From positions 15,849,921 through 15,913,920 of the forward strand of contig CM077005.1 of the NCBI GenBank assembly GCA_039090855.1: a DNA stretch of 64,000 nucleotides. Direction: 5' to 3'. The notes beneath the pieces were generated by a model. The model worked only from the letters and a program-made list of their open reading frames with translations, did not search any database and was not told the DNA's origin. A program made the translations under genes and the position numbers. This DNA comes from Macrothele yani (taxonomy: Eukaryota > Arthropoda > Arachnida > Araneae > Macrothelidae). Shown piece by piece: positions 1-11,518 of this stretch (its first letter is position 1; each line of letters opens with the position of its first letter).

Positions 1-77
1 GACGCAGTATTAAAGGCGAAAGGTGGCCCAACGAAGTACTGAGAGGGTGGTCATAATAAAGTGGCCACTCAGTGTAT
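1..77 (+). mobile_element. DNA-transposon terminus (incomplete)
   Basis: The first 77 bases end in ATAAAGTGGCCACTCAGTGTA, the kind of sequence found at the ends of non-autonomous cut-and-paste transposons (inverted: TACACTGAGTGGCCACTTTAT). The other end is outside the window, so superfamily and target duplication cannot be checked. Confidence 0.3.
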
Positions 78-209
78 AAAGACACCAACTTTTTTTTTCT
101 TAGTGTCTAGGCTCCAAATATTAATTAGGTATATAGCATTTCATATGAACTCATGTGCTCCACGAAAACGACCGATCAGAGTTTATGGACAAATGTTTAA
201 AAAAAAAAA

Positions 210-422
210 AAAGTCCGAACAAAATAAAAAATAAGCACCTTTAAGCACTCCGAACAAAATAAAAAAATAAGCACCTTTAAGCACTCCGAACAAAATAAAA
301 AATAAGCACTTTTAAGTACTTTTTGCTCTTCTTGGGAAAATATAGACTTTTAAGCCCCCAAAAAATAAATATAAGCACTTTTTAAGGACTTTTAAGGATT
401 TATAAGCACCGTGGGAACCCTG
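210..422 (+). mobile_element. hAT-type terminus with a 35-36 bp internal tandem repeat
   Basis: The segment ends at 422 in CCGTGGGAACCCTG, the inverse of a CAGGGTTCCCACGG hAT terminus, close to the CAGGGTTCGTACGG end of the hAT at 39747-41923. Just inside it, TCCGAACAAAATAAAAAATA recurs at about 214, 249 and 285 (three units of 35-36 bp), followed by shorter 'TAAGCACTTTTAAG' motifs. The left end was not found. Confidence 0.45.
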
Positions 423-879
423 TGGCATGTCTGCATGTGTAAAAGCTTCTTTTCCATATTGTAAAATCTAAAATTCTGGATGCTTCATACAAATTATTTT
501 CAATTTTGCAACTCCCTCATGAAATTGGAAATGCTAGCTAGCTTTATACCTCATGATAAATTTTTAGTGGGAAAACGTGATGGTATCAAGAGGAAGCATT
601 TTTAAAGTACAGTTGATTTCAAACAAAAGCGAATGTGAAAAAAATAAAGATGAGAAAACATTATGTTCAAGGATTTTTTTTTTTTTTTCAAGTTATCAGG
701 AATTTTGTCTAGAGTACTGTACAAGAAATTTGTGATTTACAACTTCTCATGGGAGTCATTAAAATATCAAGCACTAACTTTGGTTTAAACTTTCTTCACA
801 CACTTTCTAGGGTTCTCAAGGAGAACATGAACTGTGGTCACTAAAAACACATTCCTCAGAAGAAATTTTATTGGAAAGG

Positions 880-3590
880 ACCATCTTTGCTATATTCATA
901 CATAAGCCTGACAAATTGAAAAAAAGCTGAACTATTTAACTGGTTGAAAAATCAAAATGCGTGGCAAGAATGCAGATGACAACTTTCCGTATATCTTTTG
1001 TTTACGCTTTCCAACCGTACGTTGAAGAAGCGTATATGCTCCAGCTTTGTCCGTCCGCCTGTCGGCACAATAACTCGCATTTTAGTATTTGGTAGGGGTC
1101 CACCTGGGGACAAACCCTATTGAAAATGGACGAAATGGGGTCAAAGGTCACAGCATAGGAGCGAGATCCATTCCATTGCCCTTATGCGTCATAACTTGCG
1201 TAAATATGGTTCGATGTCGATGAAATTTTAGCATATTGTAAGGGACCACCTGGGAATTACCCCTATTGAAAATGGGTGAAGTGGAGTCAAAGGTCATGGC
1301 ATAGGAGCAGGATCCATTCCATTGCCCTTATGCGTCATAACTTGTGTAAATATGGTTCGATGTCGATGAAATTTTAGTATATTGTAGGGGACCAACTGGG
1401 AATGAACCCTATTGAAAACGGATGAAGTGGGGTCAAAGGTCAGGACACAGGAGCGGGATGCATTCCATTGCCTTTATGCGTCATAACGTGCGTAAAAATG
1501 GTTCGATTTCGATGAAATTTTATTATGTGGTAGGGGACGATCTTATGACGTCACAATATCGCGCTTGATATGTTGGCGCGCTGTGACGCCATCTGTCTCA
1601 TTACGTCACGCGTTGTGTGTGGATCCTATTAAAGTTTTATTACGTCTCACTCTTGCGAGGAGATGGTCGCGATTCCCATCTGCCTCATTACGTCACGCTT
1701 TGTGTGTGTATGTTCGTCCGCACGATAACTCGCATAGAAATCGTTCGATTTCGATGAACTTTAGTATGTGGAAGGGGATCACCTGGGAAGGAACCCTATT
1801 GAACGTGAACGAAATGGGGTCGAAGGTTAACACATAGGAGCGGGATCTATTCCACTGCTCTTATGCGTCATAACTAACGTAAAAAAGGTTCGATTTCGAT
1901 TAAATTTTAGTATATGGTAGGGACCACCTGGGGACAAACCCCATTGAAAATGGGCGAAATGGGGTCAAAGGTCAGGACATAGGAGCGGAATCACTTCCAT
2001 CGCCATTATGGGTCATAACTTACGTAAAAATTCTTTGATTTGGATGAATGTTAGTATGTTGTAGGGGTCTGCCTATTAAATGGGCGAAATGGGGTCAAAG
2101 GTTAGGACACAGGAGCGAAATCTATTCCATAGCCCTTATGCATCATAACTTATGTAAAAATGCTTCCATTCCGACAAAACTTTATCATGTTATTTCGGAG
2201 GTATACTGAACCGGTTCTGTAGAATATCATCGAAATGGGATCAAAGTTCAGGGCACAAGACCGAGATTTATTCCACAGCCATTATCCTCATAACTTGAGT
2301 AATGATTTCTGGTATGTTGGAAAGCGTATCATAATCAATGCAACGCATGATTTTACTAACTTGTTGCCTCTGAAGCTGCGCAGCATCAATTGCTTAATTT
2401 TTCTTCCTGCTGATATTTTTCTCTCCCCATTTCTTTGGCACTTTTCTTTTCTTTATGCCCTTTGATGACAATTTCATCTATCATACTGAAATAACTTTCA
2501 GCCTGAGAACCACGAGTGAATGACATCAAAGTTTAACTATTTTAGACAAATGTTGCAACTTTGAGAATAAGAGTAATTTTTGTACATCATGTGTTATTAA
2601 AGTCCAACTTCTTCACTTCCGATTTCAGAAAATTTTTACTCCCTCATCAAGTGTAAATGCAAACACTTGGGGAGGGGGGAAGATAACATTTAACAACAGC
2701 ACAGAAGAGTGGGAACATTGCGAGGGGAAAAAATTGCGATTGCAAGAGAAATCTTTGCTCCATTCGACTTCCATTTTCAAGCTGAAATACATATATTCCG
2801 TGAAATAAAATTATATTTAATAGCAATACTGGGCATAAGGAACATCACGAGAAAAAAATGCGATTACAGAAAAAATCTCCACTCCATTGTCTTACAAAGT
2901 TTTGTAAAGACGGAATTCCACCTCCGATTATCTCCCTCCCGGTCACCGCCAACCCCCAAAACATTTTTATTTGGTTGTGTATTAATCTCACGAACAACCA
3001 AAATTATAACGGAAAAGACGGATTTCCTCAAATTCACGGAAGAACGCATGCCTGAAGATTACAGGGAAATTTTTGTGCTGCTTAATGCAGATTGTTGCCC
3101 ACAGTGGCAAGCTGAAATACAAACAATTATGCAGTAAAATGAATTTAACTACAATACTGGACAGAGGCCAAATTGCAAGAAAAAATTACAATTACAGGAA
3201 AAAAAAATTCAGTGCCTTTAACTTCCATTTTTGAAACTGGAATTACCATTCCCAGAAGGAAAGTTACCCCCCCCCCAATCTTCAGTTTCACATTGATCTT
3301 GAGAACGGTCAAAACGATAATTGAAAAAAAAAGAAAAAAAAGTGGAATTCCATGAATGAATTTCATGTATGTGTATCATGCCTTGAAAGTTTAGAATGTA
3401 TATGGAACAGCTTCTGGTACCACACCATGACTTGCAATGTTGCATTAGTTCCAACTCAGAATTATCCAGAACAGGAACTTCAAATTGCATACTTCCATTT
3501 TCAAATACCACAAGAAATAAATAAAAATGTATCTTCACATTTATGCAAAAGAAATTACATTACACATGTAAGCATTTTCTTTTAAGGTTT
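880..3590 (+). repeat. Dispersed repeat R1 (homologous to R2 at 15598-16745)
   Basis: R1 and R2 share, in the same order, a segment with 'GTTGAAAAATCAAAA', a 'GCGCAGCATCAATTGCTTAATTT' type block (2378 in R1, 15692 in R2), a 'GACATCAAAG' block, and a long tail of repeated phrases such as 'CGAGAAAAAAATGCGATTACAG' and 'GGAATTCC'. R1 differs by an insertion at 1003-2357. The tail itself is internally repetitive. Reading frames across it lack recognisable domains and I do not call any gene. The parent element type is unknown. Confidence 0.55.
1003..2357 (+). mobile_element. Tandem-repeat-cored element X1 (pearl/HINE-like)
   Basis: Inserted into R1. The left edge is TACGCTTTCCAACC at 1003; an inverted copy GTTGGAAAGCGTA lies at 2316-2328, about 30 bp inside the right edge (subterminal). 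Between them is a tandem array with a 146 bp period: 'TATGCGTCATAAC' recurs at about 1183, 1329, 1475, 1862, 2005, 2144 and, decayed, 2281. The empty site in R2 (near 15672, one TTGTT) against TTGTT on both sides here suggests a 5 bp target duplication, though insertion between two Ts, as Helentron-derived elements do, fits too. No coding capacity is seen; a non-autonomous element. Confidence 0.6.
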
Positions 3591-3820
3591 ACACCACGAG
3601 TAATATTTTTTGAAACATTTTCTTCTTAATTAAACAAAATTTCTGTGATTTAAATATGCCTGCAAAATGGCATTACACTTACTTATAGGAATACTAACTA
3701 CAATATTTACTTAAATAAATTGGATACATTTATAATCATTAAGAACAGGCCTTGATAAAGATCTAGACACCAGAAACACAAAAGACTCAGAAAAAATAAA
3801 GAATATTTGAAAGTACTTAC

Positions 3821-3994
3821 TGTCTTTATTTCTGATGAACCATCATCACTGGAAAGACCACCATCATCATCAGCAGCAGCAGCAGTACTATCCGATTTAA
3901 CAGCACCTCCCATCTGTACTAACACATTTCGCATATCTATTCCACTACTGAGTATAAGAGAAATCTGGAGAGGTTTCCCAGGTTTCGGTAATGC
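3821..3994 (-). CDS. Tudor gene exon d (C-terminal SN-like strand and acidic tail)
   Basis: A 174 bp, 58-codon exon, phase 0 at both ends; minus-strand acceptor TTTTTACTTTTAG, donor GTAAGTACTT. The peptide starts ALPKPGKPLQISLILSSG and continues IDMRNVLVQMGGAVKSD, the usual 'l.v.L...g..v...Lv..g.a' end of an extended Tudor domain, followed by an Ala/Asp/Ser-rich low-complexity stretch (AAAADDDGGLSSDDGSS), a likely flexible linker to the next domain. RTE copy 1 begins just 41 bp upstream of this exon (4035), separated only by an (AT)n run. The downstream exon is beyond position 1. Confidence 0.87.
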
Positions 3995-4011
3995 CTAAAA
4001 GTAAAAAAACA

Positions 4012-4034
4012 TATATATATATATATATATATAT
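4012..4034. repeat. (AT)n microsatellite
   Basis: Eleven or so AT units between Tudor exon d and the 5' end of RTE copy 1; AT-rich sites flank several retroelement insertions in this window. Confidence 0.9.
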
Positions 4035-7000
4035 GGGATGTAAGGTCAGGTGATGCGTAACATCACAGCCTCTCCTTGACAAATGTCAACCCCGCCTTCT
4101 CGTGGTGCATCCTGTTCCCACTAAAGGGGCTCTGACGACCGCCACAGCGGTATAACTATACCATCGGGATCAGAGGAAATGCTATCCCACACTCACCAAC
4201 CCGCTTGGCCAGCGTGGTGAGTTATGGCCAAACACCTCCAAAATGACTCTACAACTTAAATCTTGGCCCTCAGTCTCCGGCAGCTGGAATGTACCTGGCC
4301 AAGGCAGCGGCCAGTGCGACATGAAGGCAGAGGGTGCTAAGAATCCCGGAGGACCGGACTAGGCTGCCATTTGATGCTGACCTTGGCAACGTACAATGGA
4401 CGCTCCCTATCTTCTGATTCAAGGCTTCTTGAATTGGAAGAGGAACTACAAAGGATCAAGTGGGACATCGTCGGGCTAAGTGAGGTAAGGAGAAAAGGAG
4501 AAGATCTCATTGAACTGAAAAGTGGACATCTCTTCTATTATCGTGGGACAGATACTGGCAGAACTAGTGGTGTTGGATTTATAATAAACAAGAAACTGAA
4601 GGATAAAGTGGTAGAAGTTGAAAGTTCCTCTGACAGAGCTGCACGACTCGTTATCCAACTATCGAGAAGATACCAGGCTCAGATTATTCAAACTTATGCA
4701 CCCACCACAAGTCATCCTGAAGAAGAAATTGAAGAATTTTATGAGGAAATTCGTCATCTAAATAATAAAGGTAAGCAGCACTTGAAGATAATTATGGGAG
4801 ATTTCAATGCAAAAATAGGGCAACGGCAACAGAATGAAACTTCAGTAGGTAAATTCGGTCACGGCAACAGAAACCAGCGTGGAAATACTCTCGTTGAGTT
4901 TGCAGAGGCAGAAGGATTTTTCATCTTGAACTCCTTTTTCAAGAAAAAGCCACACAGGAAATGGACATGGAGACATCCAATTGGGACGACAAGTGAAATT
5001 GATTTTATTATGTGTAACAAAAAATTCGTCATCGAAGACTGCAGTGTGCTGAACAAGTTCAACACAGGTAGTGACCATAGATTGGTGAGATGTAAGATGC
5101 ACCTCAACACTAAACTGGAACGTGGCAAGCTCATAAGACAAACAAAATGTATTGACATAACCAACCTTAAAAAACACCATAATACTTTCAAGTTGGAACT
5201 GAAGAACAGATTCTCTGCTTTAGAAGGCCTAACATCGGAAGAAGTGGATATTTCGGAAGTTAACAGAAAAGTAACCAAAGCTCTAATGGAAACAGCAACA
5301 AAATTAGCTGGGTCTAAGAACAAGTTGCATGTGAACAAATTATCAGGAAAAACCAAAATGTTGATGCAAAAAAGAAGAGAGATGAGGACAACTAAAGAAG
5401 ATGTGACTTCCAAAGTGGAATATATAGAGCTATGCAAGACAACACGAAAAAGTATCACTGAAGATGTAAGGAAATTCAACTGTGAGCTAGTGAGGAAAGC
5501 AATTGAAAACAACCAAAGCCTTAAGATAGCAAAGGGACATATCAGTAAGGGAAGAAAACAGATTATGGCTCTGAGAAAAGAAGATGGTTCTATAACAAGA
5601 AATAGAGGCAGAAATTTTGACAAGAGTGAAAGATTTCTACTCCAAATTATATGAAAGGGATGATACATGTACTCCAGACATCATGAAAGGTACCAGAGTT
5701 CTTCCAGTCCTCCCAGCAGAAGTTGCTCAAGCAATCAAGAACATGAAGCGGGGGAAAGCTCCAGGAGAAGATGGAATTACTATAGACATCATACAAGAAG
5801 CAAGTGGAGAAATTGAAACAGTACTCGCCCAAATTTTCACTCGATGCCTTAATGAAGGGAAGATTCCTGAGGATTGGAACAATGCTACAATGATCCTGCT
5901 ACATAAAAAAGGTGACATTGAGGATCTCAGGAACTACAGACCTATCAGCCTCCTATCAGTGGTTTATAAAATCTTCACTAAAGTTCTTTCACACCGCTTG
6001 AAGGTAACACTGGACATGGCTCAACCGAGAGAACAAGCTGGATTCAGGAGTGGCTACAGCACAATAGATCATATCCACGTACTGAGAGAACTAATTGAAA
6101 GAGCGAGGGAATATGAACTTCCATTGTGCATGGCTTTTATCGATTATGAAAAAGCCTTTGATTCGGTGAAACCATCAGCAGTTACCACGGCTCTGAAATC
6201 CTGCGGTATTGAAGATGCATACATTAATATTATTAATAACATCTATGAAAATGCAAGTGCAAAGATTCGGCTGTTTGAAAATACAACACACATAAAAATT
6301 GGAAAGGGAGTGAGACAAGGTGACACCATATCTCCGAAGCTCTTTAATGCCACATTGGAAAATGTCTTTCAGTCACTGAACTGGGAAGACAAAGGGATAA
6401 AGATTAATGGAGATTATCTAACCCACCTTCGTTTTGCTGATGACGTAGTCATTTTTGCAACTACCCCATCAGAGCTGCAGAGTATGATCCAGGAACTTGC
6501 TGACAAGAGTAAAGAAGTGGGATTAAAAATGAACTTTCAGAAGACAAAAGTGATGTTCAATGCTTTTACAAGAAATGAAGAGTTATCGATTGATGGAGAA
6601 AAACTGGAGATAACAGATACGTATGTTTATCTTGGACAGCAGATATCAAGTGAGGGTCACATTGATGAAGAAATTAATCGGCGTACAAAACTTGCCTGGA
6701 GAGCTTTTGGAAGAAACAGCATAATTTTCAAGAGCAATATGCCATTATGTCTTAAAAGAAAAGTGTTTGATCAATGCATCCTTCCAGTGCTTACGTATGG
6801 TGCAGAGACGTGGACCTTAACTAAAGAGACATACAAAGGCTGCAGACAACTCAAAGAAGCATGGAGAGGTGCATGCTTGGTATAACCAGGAGAGATAAGA
6901 AGAGGAACTCGTGGATCCGAAAAATGACGAGAGTGGAAGACATCATGATCAGAGTTAAATCCCTGAAATGGCAATGGGCTGGACATACTGCCAGAAGGAC

Positions 7001-7215
7001 AGACCATAGATGGACAGCCGAAATTTTAGATTGGATTCCAAGGGACAGGAAAAGACCCAGAAAAAGACCACATGGGAGATGGGTGGATGAAATTCGTAAA
7101 TATGCGGGAGTGACATGGAGGAGACTGGCACAAGACAGACCGTTGTGGAGGAAACTTGGGGAGACCTTCGTCCAGCAGTGGATTGATAATGGTTGACAAT
7201 GATGATGATGATGAT
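4035..7215 (+). mobile_element. RTE-clade LINE, copy 1 (longest 5' end)
   Basis: A near full-length non-LTR retrotransposon: about 340 bp of 5' UTR, one long coding region (4374-7196) and a very short 3' end of (GATGAT)n. A short microsatellite tail instead of poly(A), an APE-type endonuclease fused to an RT and no ORF1 are features of the RTE/BovB clade. It is almost identical to copy 2 at 24392-27478 and extends about 110 bp further 5'. It is inserted beside (AT)n and abuts a PLE-A terminus at 7221. Confidence 0.9.
4374..7196 (+). pseudogene. RTE LINE endonuclease-reverse transcriptase, two frameshifts
   Basis: The N-terminal part is an apurinic-type endonuclease: LATYNGRSL, VGLSEVR, QTYAPT, GDFNAKIG and SDHRLV motifs are all present. 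The central part is a reverse transcriptase with GKAPGEDGI, NYRPISLLSV, CMAFIDYEKAFDSV (first catalytic Asp), GVRQGDTISP and FADDVVIF (catalytic DD). A C-terminal basic domain ends WIDNG. One extra base near 5612 shifts the frame between endonuclease and RT, and one missing A near 6824 separates the RT from the C-terminus. Copy 2 is intact at both places. The enzyme would nick target DNA and copy the element RNA; this copy cannot make a full protein. The first ATG is at 4374. Confidence 0.9.
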
Positions 7216-7220
7216 ATATA

Positions 7221-7736
7221 TTCTATAAAGAAGATACCTAAGCAAAAAAATACATATATAATTTTGACTCACACCTAGTACAACATAGAAAAGGTTATGT
7301 ATCTACCTGTGTGATCAAAAGGAAAAAAGGTAAAAAAATAAAATAAAACAACTGAATGTAGAAGGTGTCGAGAATACTGAGCCTTGGCTTTATCAAGGAC
7401 CAGCAAAACTCTGCATTTTTCACTTCCACAAAGACCTAGTTGGAAATGGGTTTCTGCAAGGCCATAGATGCAAGTAACATTTACTTGCATCTATGGCCTT
7501 GCAGAAACCCATTTCCAACTAGGTCTTTGTGGAAGTGAGAAAATGCAGAGTTTTTGCTGTCCTTGATAAAGCCAAGGCTCAGTATTCTCGACACCTTCTA
7601 CATTCAGTTGTTTTATTTTATTTTTTACCTTTTTTCCTTTTGATCACACAGGTAGATACATAACCTTTTCTATGTTGTACTAGGTGTGAGTCAAAATTAT
7701 ATATGTATTTTTTGCTTAGGTATCTTCTTTATAGAA
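7221..7736. repeat. Near-perfect palindrome of PLE-A terminal sequence
   Basis: Arms 7221-7477 and 7481-7736 are almost exact reverse complements around a 3 bp centre (CAT at 7478-7480). The arm sequence is the PLE family A terminal region (phrase 'TAGTTGGAAATGGGTTTCTG' and 'GCCTTGGCTTTATCAAGG'), also found at about 8520, 12870, 28780 and 30190. The right side continues to about 7850 with more of the same terminus, ending 'GTCTTCAGTTTTGCTC'. Confidence 0.92.
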
Positions 7737-7851
7737 TGTGAATTCTGAATTTTCAAAACTGCTGCGTTGCGCGTTTTGATTTTCAGGTTATTTTTGCACC
7801 CTTCGTTTTAAATTCTAAAATTTTTTCCTTAGTCTTCAGTTTTGCTCTTTA

Positions 7852-7852
<1 letters not shown>

Positions 7853-7911
<59 letters not shown>
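7853..7911. repeat. (AT)n microsatellite
   Basis: About 29 AT units joining the PLE-A terminus to an inverted RTE fragment. The Ile-Tyr reading frame through it is an artefact of the repeat. Confidence 0.95.
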
Positions 7912-7916
<5 letters not shown>

Positions 7917-8245
7917 ATCATCATCATCATTGTCAACCATTATCAATCCACTGCTGGACGAAGGTCTCCCCAAGTTTCCTCCACAACGGTCTGTCTTGTG
8001 CCAGTCTCCTCCATGTCACTCCCACATATTTACGAATTTCATCCACCCATCTCCCATGTGGTCTTCTTCTGGGTCTTTTCCTGTCCCTTGGAATCCAATC
8101 TAAAATTTCGGCTGTCCATCTATGGTCTGTCCTTCTGGCAGTATGTCCAGCCCATTGCCATTTCAGGGATTTAACTCTGATCATGATGTCTTCCACTCTC
8201 GTCATTTTTCGGATCCACGAGTTCCTCTTCTTATCTCTCCTGTGT
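7917..8245 (-). mobile_element. RTE LINE 3' fragment, inverted
   Basis: Reverse complement of 6886-7215 of RTE copy 1, with only two substitutions seen in about 330 bases. Encodes the basic C-terminal part ending WIDNG and carries the (GATGAT)n tail. It matches copy 1 better than copy 2. It is 5'-truncated at a CAGGAGAGATAAG sequence and followed by another short (AT)n. Confidence 0.88.
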
Positions 8246-10153
8246 ATATATATATATATATATACACCCAAGAGCAGAGTCAAAGACAAATTTTTTACCT
8301 AAGAATTTAAAACAAAATTTGCTTAAAAAACAATCTGAAGATCATGACGCGAAACGCAACAGCTATGAATATTCAGAACTCACACACTACGAAGCAGATA
8401 CAGTAATAAAAAATTATTTAACAAGTACTAAAACAACAGAGAAAACTTCAAAGCCCAACAGACATGAGTAAAAAAAAAGAAAAGAAAGTAATAGCAAACC
8501 TGAATGTAGAAAGTGTTGAGAATGCAGAGCCTTGGCTTTATCAAGGACCAGCAAAACTCTGCATTTTCTCACTTCCACAAAGACCTAGTTGGAAATGGGT
8601 TTCTGCAAAGCCATAGATGCAAGTTTAAAGCCCGCCAAAAAAATTTTTAATTAGCAAAACCTCCTCAGAGTTTTTGAAGAATAATTTAGTTAAAGTTTTT
8701 GCATGCATTTATAACTTTCCTGGCCCAACCCACACTCGTCATCTGCCACAAAAAACAGAAAAAGGATTACAAAATCACAAGTTGTGAGAGGGTCTGAACA
8801 AATAATCAGAAATATTCAGTTAAAACACGTTGCTGAGCAACCAAGCCGCCTGAGAGAGAATCTAAACTTTAATAACAGTACTAAAAGTACTACAAAGTCT
8901 TATTCTTTGTAGTGAAAGAAAGCTTTACCTGAAATGCCATAAAATAAAAAACAAAAGAATAAAAATTTTCAACAGTCATGAGAGTAAACAGGATTTTTGT
9001 ACTCACAACTTACGCAAAAAACGGACATCACAAAAACTAAAAAAATAATAATTTAAAATGATGCTTTGGGAAAAAATTATATGAAGTTAACAAATAACTG
9101 CAATATTTACAAAATATTCCAGGAGTGCTTTAAGTGTACAATAATGTATTTTTATGTTCCTACCAACAATGAGAAAGCATCGTTGACAACAAGTACAATA
9201 AAACGGCTAACTACCCAAACTAAGTGCTCAGAAACATGCATAATTTCCAAATTAAGTGAGAGAGAAAACTCATAAAGTTAGTAAAACTGCTTGCACCAAA
9301 TGCCTAATAAGAAAAAATAGAAAATTTCTGCTTTGAAAGTTCACAAATAATTCTAGAAAGAAAAAATACATGCACAAAGAGTAGCACTTACCTACTATGC
9401 CCTTCCCCTGCAAAACAGACCCACCAAAAAAATGGCCGTCCACCCTCCTGACCGCTTCCTTAGAAGCAGGGGTGGGGTGGTGGGGAGGTTCCCAAGTCTT
9501 CGCCGCAGAAAAGACGCTGCCCGTTAAATTTCTACTAAGAGAAGAATGAAGTCTTGCTAATGATAACTAAGAATGAAGTCTTGCTTGTCCAGATAGAGTA
9601 GAATAACTCTCCAGAATACATGAAAAATATTAAATATACTTGTAGTGTATTTAGTAACTTTTATATGTATTTAATTACCCTAGTGTACTTCCACAGACAC
9701 TACCAGTTCCTATTTTTTTAAACGTAAGTTTTACCATTTTTAGGTTAGTTATTCTAGTGAGAGAATACCTAGTTTACCTTATATTTATTTTTTATTTTAT
9801 TTTTTAATCAAATTTTAAACTTTTTTGTGTGATTTTTTTGCTTTATTTTATTTATTATTTTTAATAGGACTGTCCTGTCCATAGCACTAAAGGTTCCTTT
9901 TTGTAGTTAATATGCATCCTCCAGACCAACTTCCATGAAGGCTTTCATTGGCCAGAATCATTTTATTAACTGTGCAGAAATTAAAACAGATCTTCTAACC
10001 TAACTCTATTATTAAGAACATTTTTTCTTAATATTACTTTTATGAAAGTAGCTGGAAACTTGTTTTCTAGAAAACTGTTTAATAAGATTCTAATGTGGTT
10101 ATTGAAATCCAAATTGTTGCTGCAGATTTTTGAAATTCTAAGTACCTGAGAAA

Positions 10154-10711
10154 TTAGCTCTCAATTACTTTGGTCGAGATGTTACTGTTCCAGTGCAGAT
10201 ATTTTATTACTTTGAAAGGAAAATTAACTCTTTTATCAAAAAGGCTGATGGACGGGTTACCTCTGTTAAGTTTAATGCTAAAAGCTAGGAAATCTAGTTC
10301 CTGATTACTGTGGTTGGTTTTACATAAGTTAAGAGAGCTATGATAGAAATTTGCATAATCACTTTCTATAACTTCTGAATTTTTATACAAAGCAAATAGT
10401 CAATATATCTATCTATAAGTGTATAAGTAGTTATCTGAGCACGAGGAACTATTCTTAATGAACTTATATTCCTTAAAGAACAGGAATAGATTAACCACAC
10501 TTGTAGAGTGAGCTACTCCCATAGGTATTCCGTTTACTTGCTCATAGAGAGTATTATTATATAAAATATGATTATTGTTTATGCAACAATTGAGATTTCC
10601 AAGCACCTTCATTAACAAATTGGTTAAGCTTAAATTCTACATACAGCTCTTTTAAAGGTAGTGATGATATCTGAAAGAGGCAGATTAGTATATAGGTTTA
10701 CGAAATCATGA
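10154..10711 (-). pseudogene. PLE-A reverse transcriptase fragment (minus copy)
   Basis: Minus-strand pieces carry YEQVNGIPMGVAHSTSV, the PLE RT 'GIPMG' motif, and a downstream thumb-region segment LDFLAFSIKLNRG followed by VNFPFKVIKYLHW. The YIDD catalytic motif is lost to mutation between the two pieces, and the frame is broken several times. The plus-strand partner at 10791-11518 retains YIDD. Confidence 0.78.
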
Positions 10712-10790
10712 AGAGATTTTTGGTTAATCAATAATAATTCAGAAGTAATTTCCACTATACTCAACATAAATCCCATAGATATTAATAGTT

Positions 10791-11518
10791 ATGATTTCGA
10801 GAACCTATATACTAATCTGCCTCTTTCAGATATCACTACCTTTAAAGAGCTGTATGTAGAATTTAAGCTTAACCAATTTGTTAATGTAGGTGCTTGGAAC
10901 TCTTATCTCAATTGTTGCATAAACAATAATAACCATATTTTAGATAATACTCTATGAGCAAGTAAACGGAATACCTATGGGAGTAGCTCACTCTACAAGT
11001 GTGGCTAATTTATTCCTGTACTTTAAGGAATATAAGTTCATTAAGAATAGCTCCTCGTGCTCAGATAACTACTTATACACTTATAAGATATATTGATGAT
11101 TTGCTTTGTATAAATAATTCAGAAGTTATAGAAAGTGATTTTGCAAATATCTATCCTAGCTCTCTTAACTTATGTAAAACCAACCACAGTAATCAAGAAC
11201 TAGATTTCCTAAACTTAAGCATTAAACTTAACAGAGGTAACCCGTCCATCAGCCTTTTTGATAAGAGTTAATTTTCCTTTTAAAGTAATAAAATATCTGC
11301 ACTGGAACAATAACATCTCGACCAAAATAATTGAGAATGTACTAATTTCTCAGGTACTTAGAATTTCAAGATTATGCAGCAACAATTTGGATTTCAAAAA
11401 CCACATTAGAATCTTATTGAACAGTTTTCTAGAAAACAAGATTCCAGCTACTTTCATAAAAAGAATATTAAGAAAAATTGTTTTGAATAATAGAGTTAGG
11501 TTAGAAGATCTGTTTTAA
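10791..11518 (+). pseudogene. PLE-A reverse transcriptase fragment (plus copy)
   Basis: Starting inside the RT, the frames contain DFENLYTNLPLSDI (motif A region, first catalytic Asp replaced or read as D-F-E-N), a decayed GIPMG motif, TLIRYIDDLLCINN (YIDD catalytic box) and LDFLNLSIKLNRGNP, then FPFKVIKYLHW and an arginine-rich end at 11518. These are the usual landmarks of PLE-type RTs with a 'YIDD...IYP...L' layout. At least three frameshifts. No endonuclease follows, which is compatible with an N-terminal GIY-YIG lineage whose 5' half was truncated, or with an endonuclease-lacking one. Confidence 0.8.

Noticed and set aside
2709..3137. 142-codon frame in R1
   Set aside because: The corresponding region of R2 has no conserved frame and the sequence is internally repetitive. 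No domain.
7842..8174. Plus-strand frame starting with Ile-Tyr repeats
   Set aside because: It runs through (AT)n and then the antisense of the RTE fragment; not a gene.
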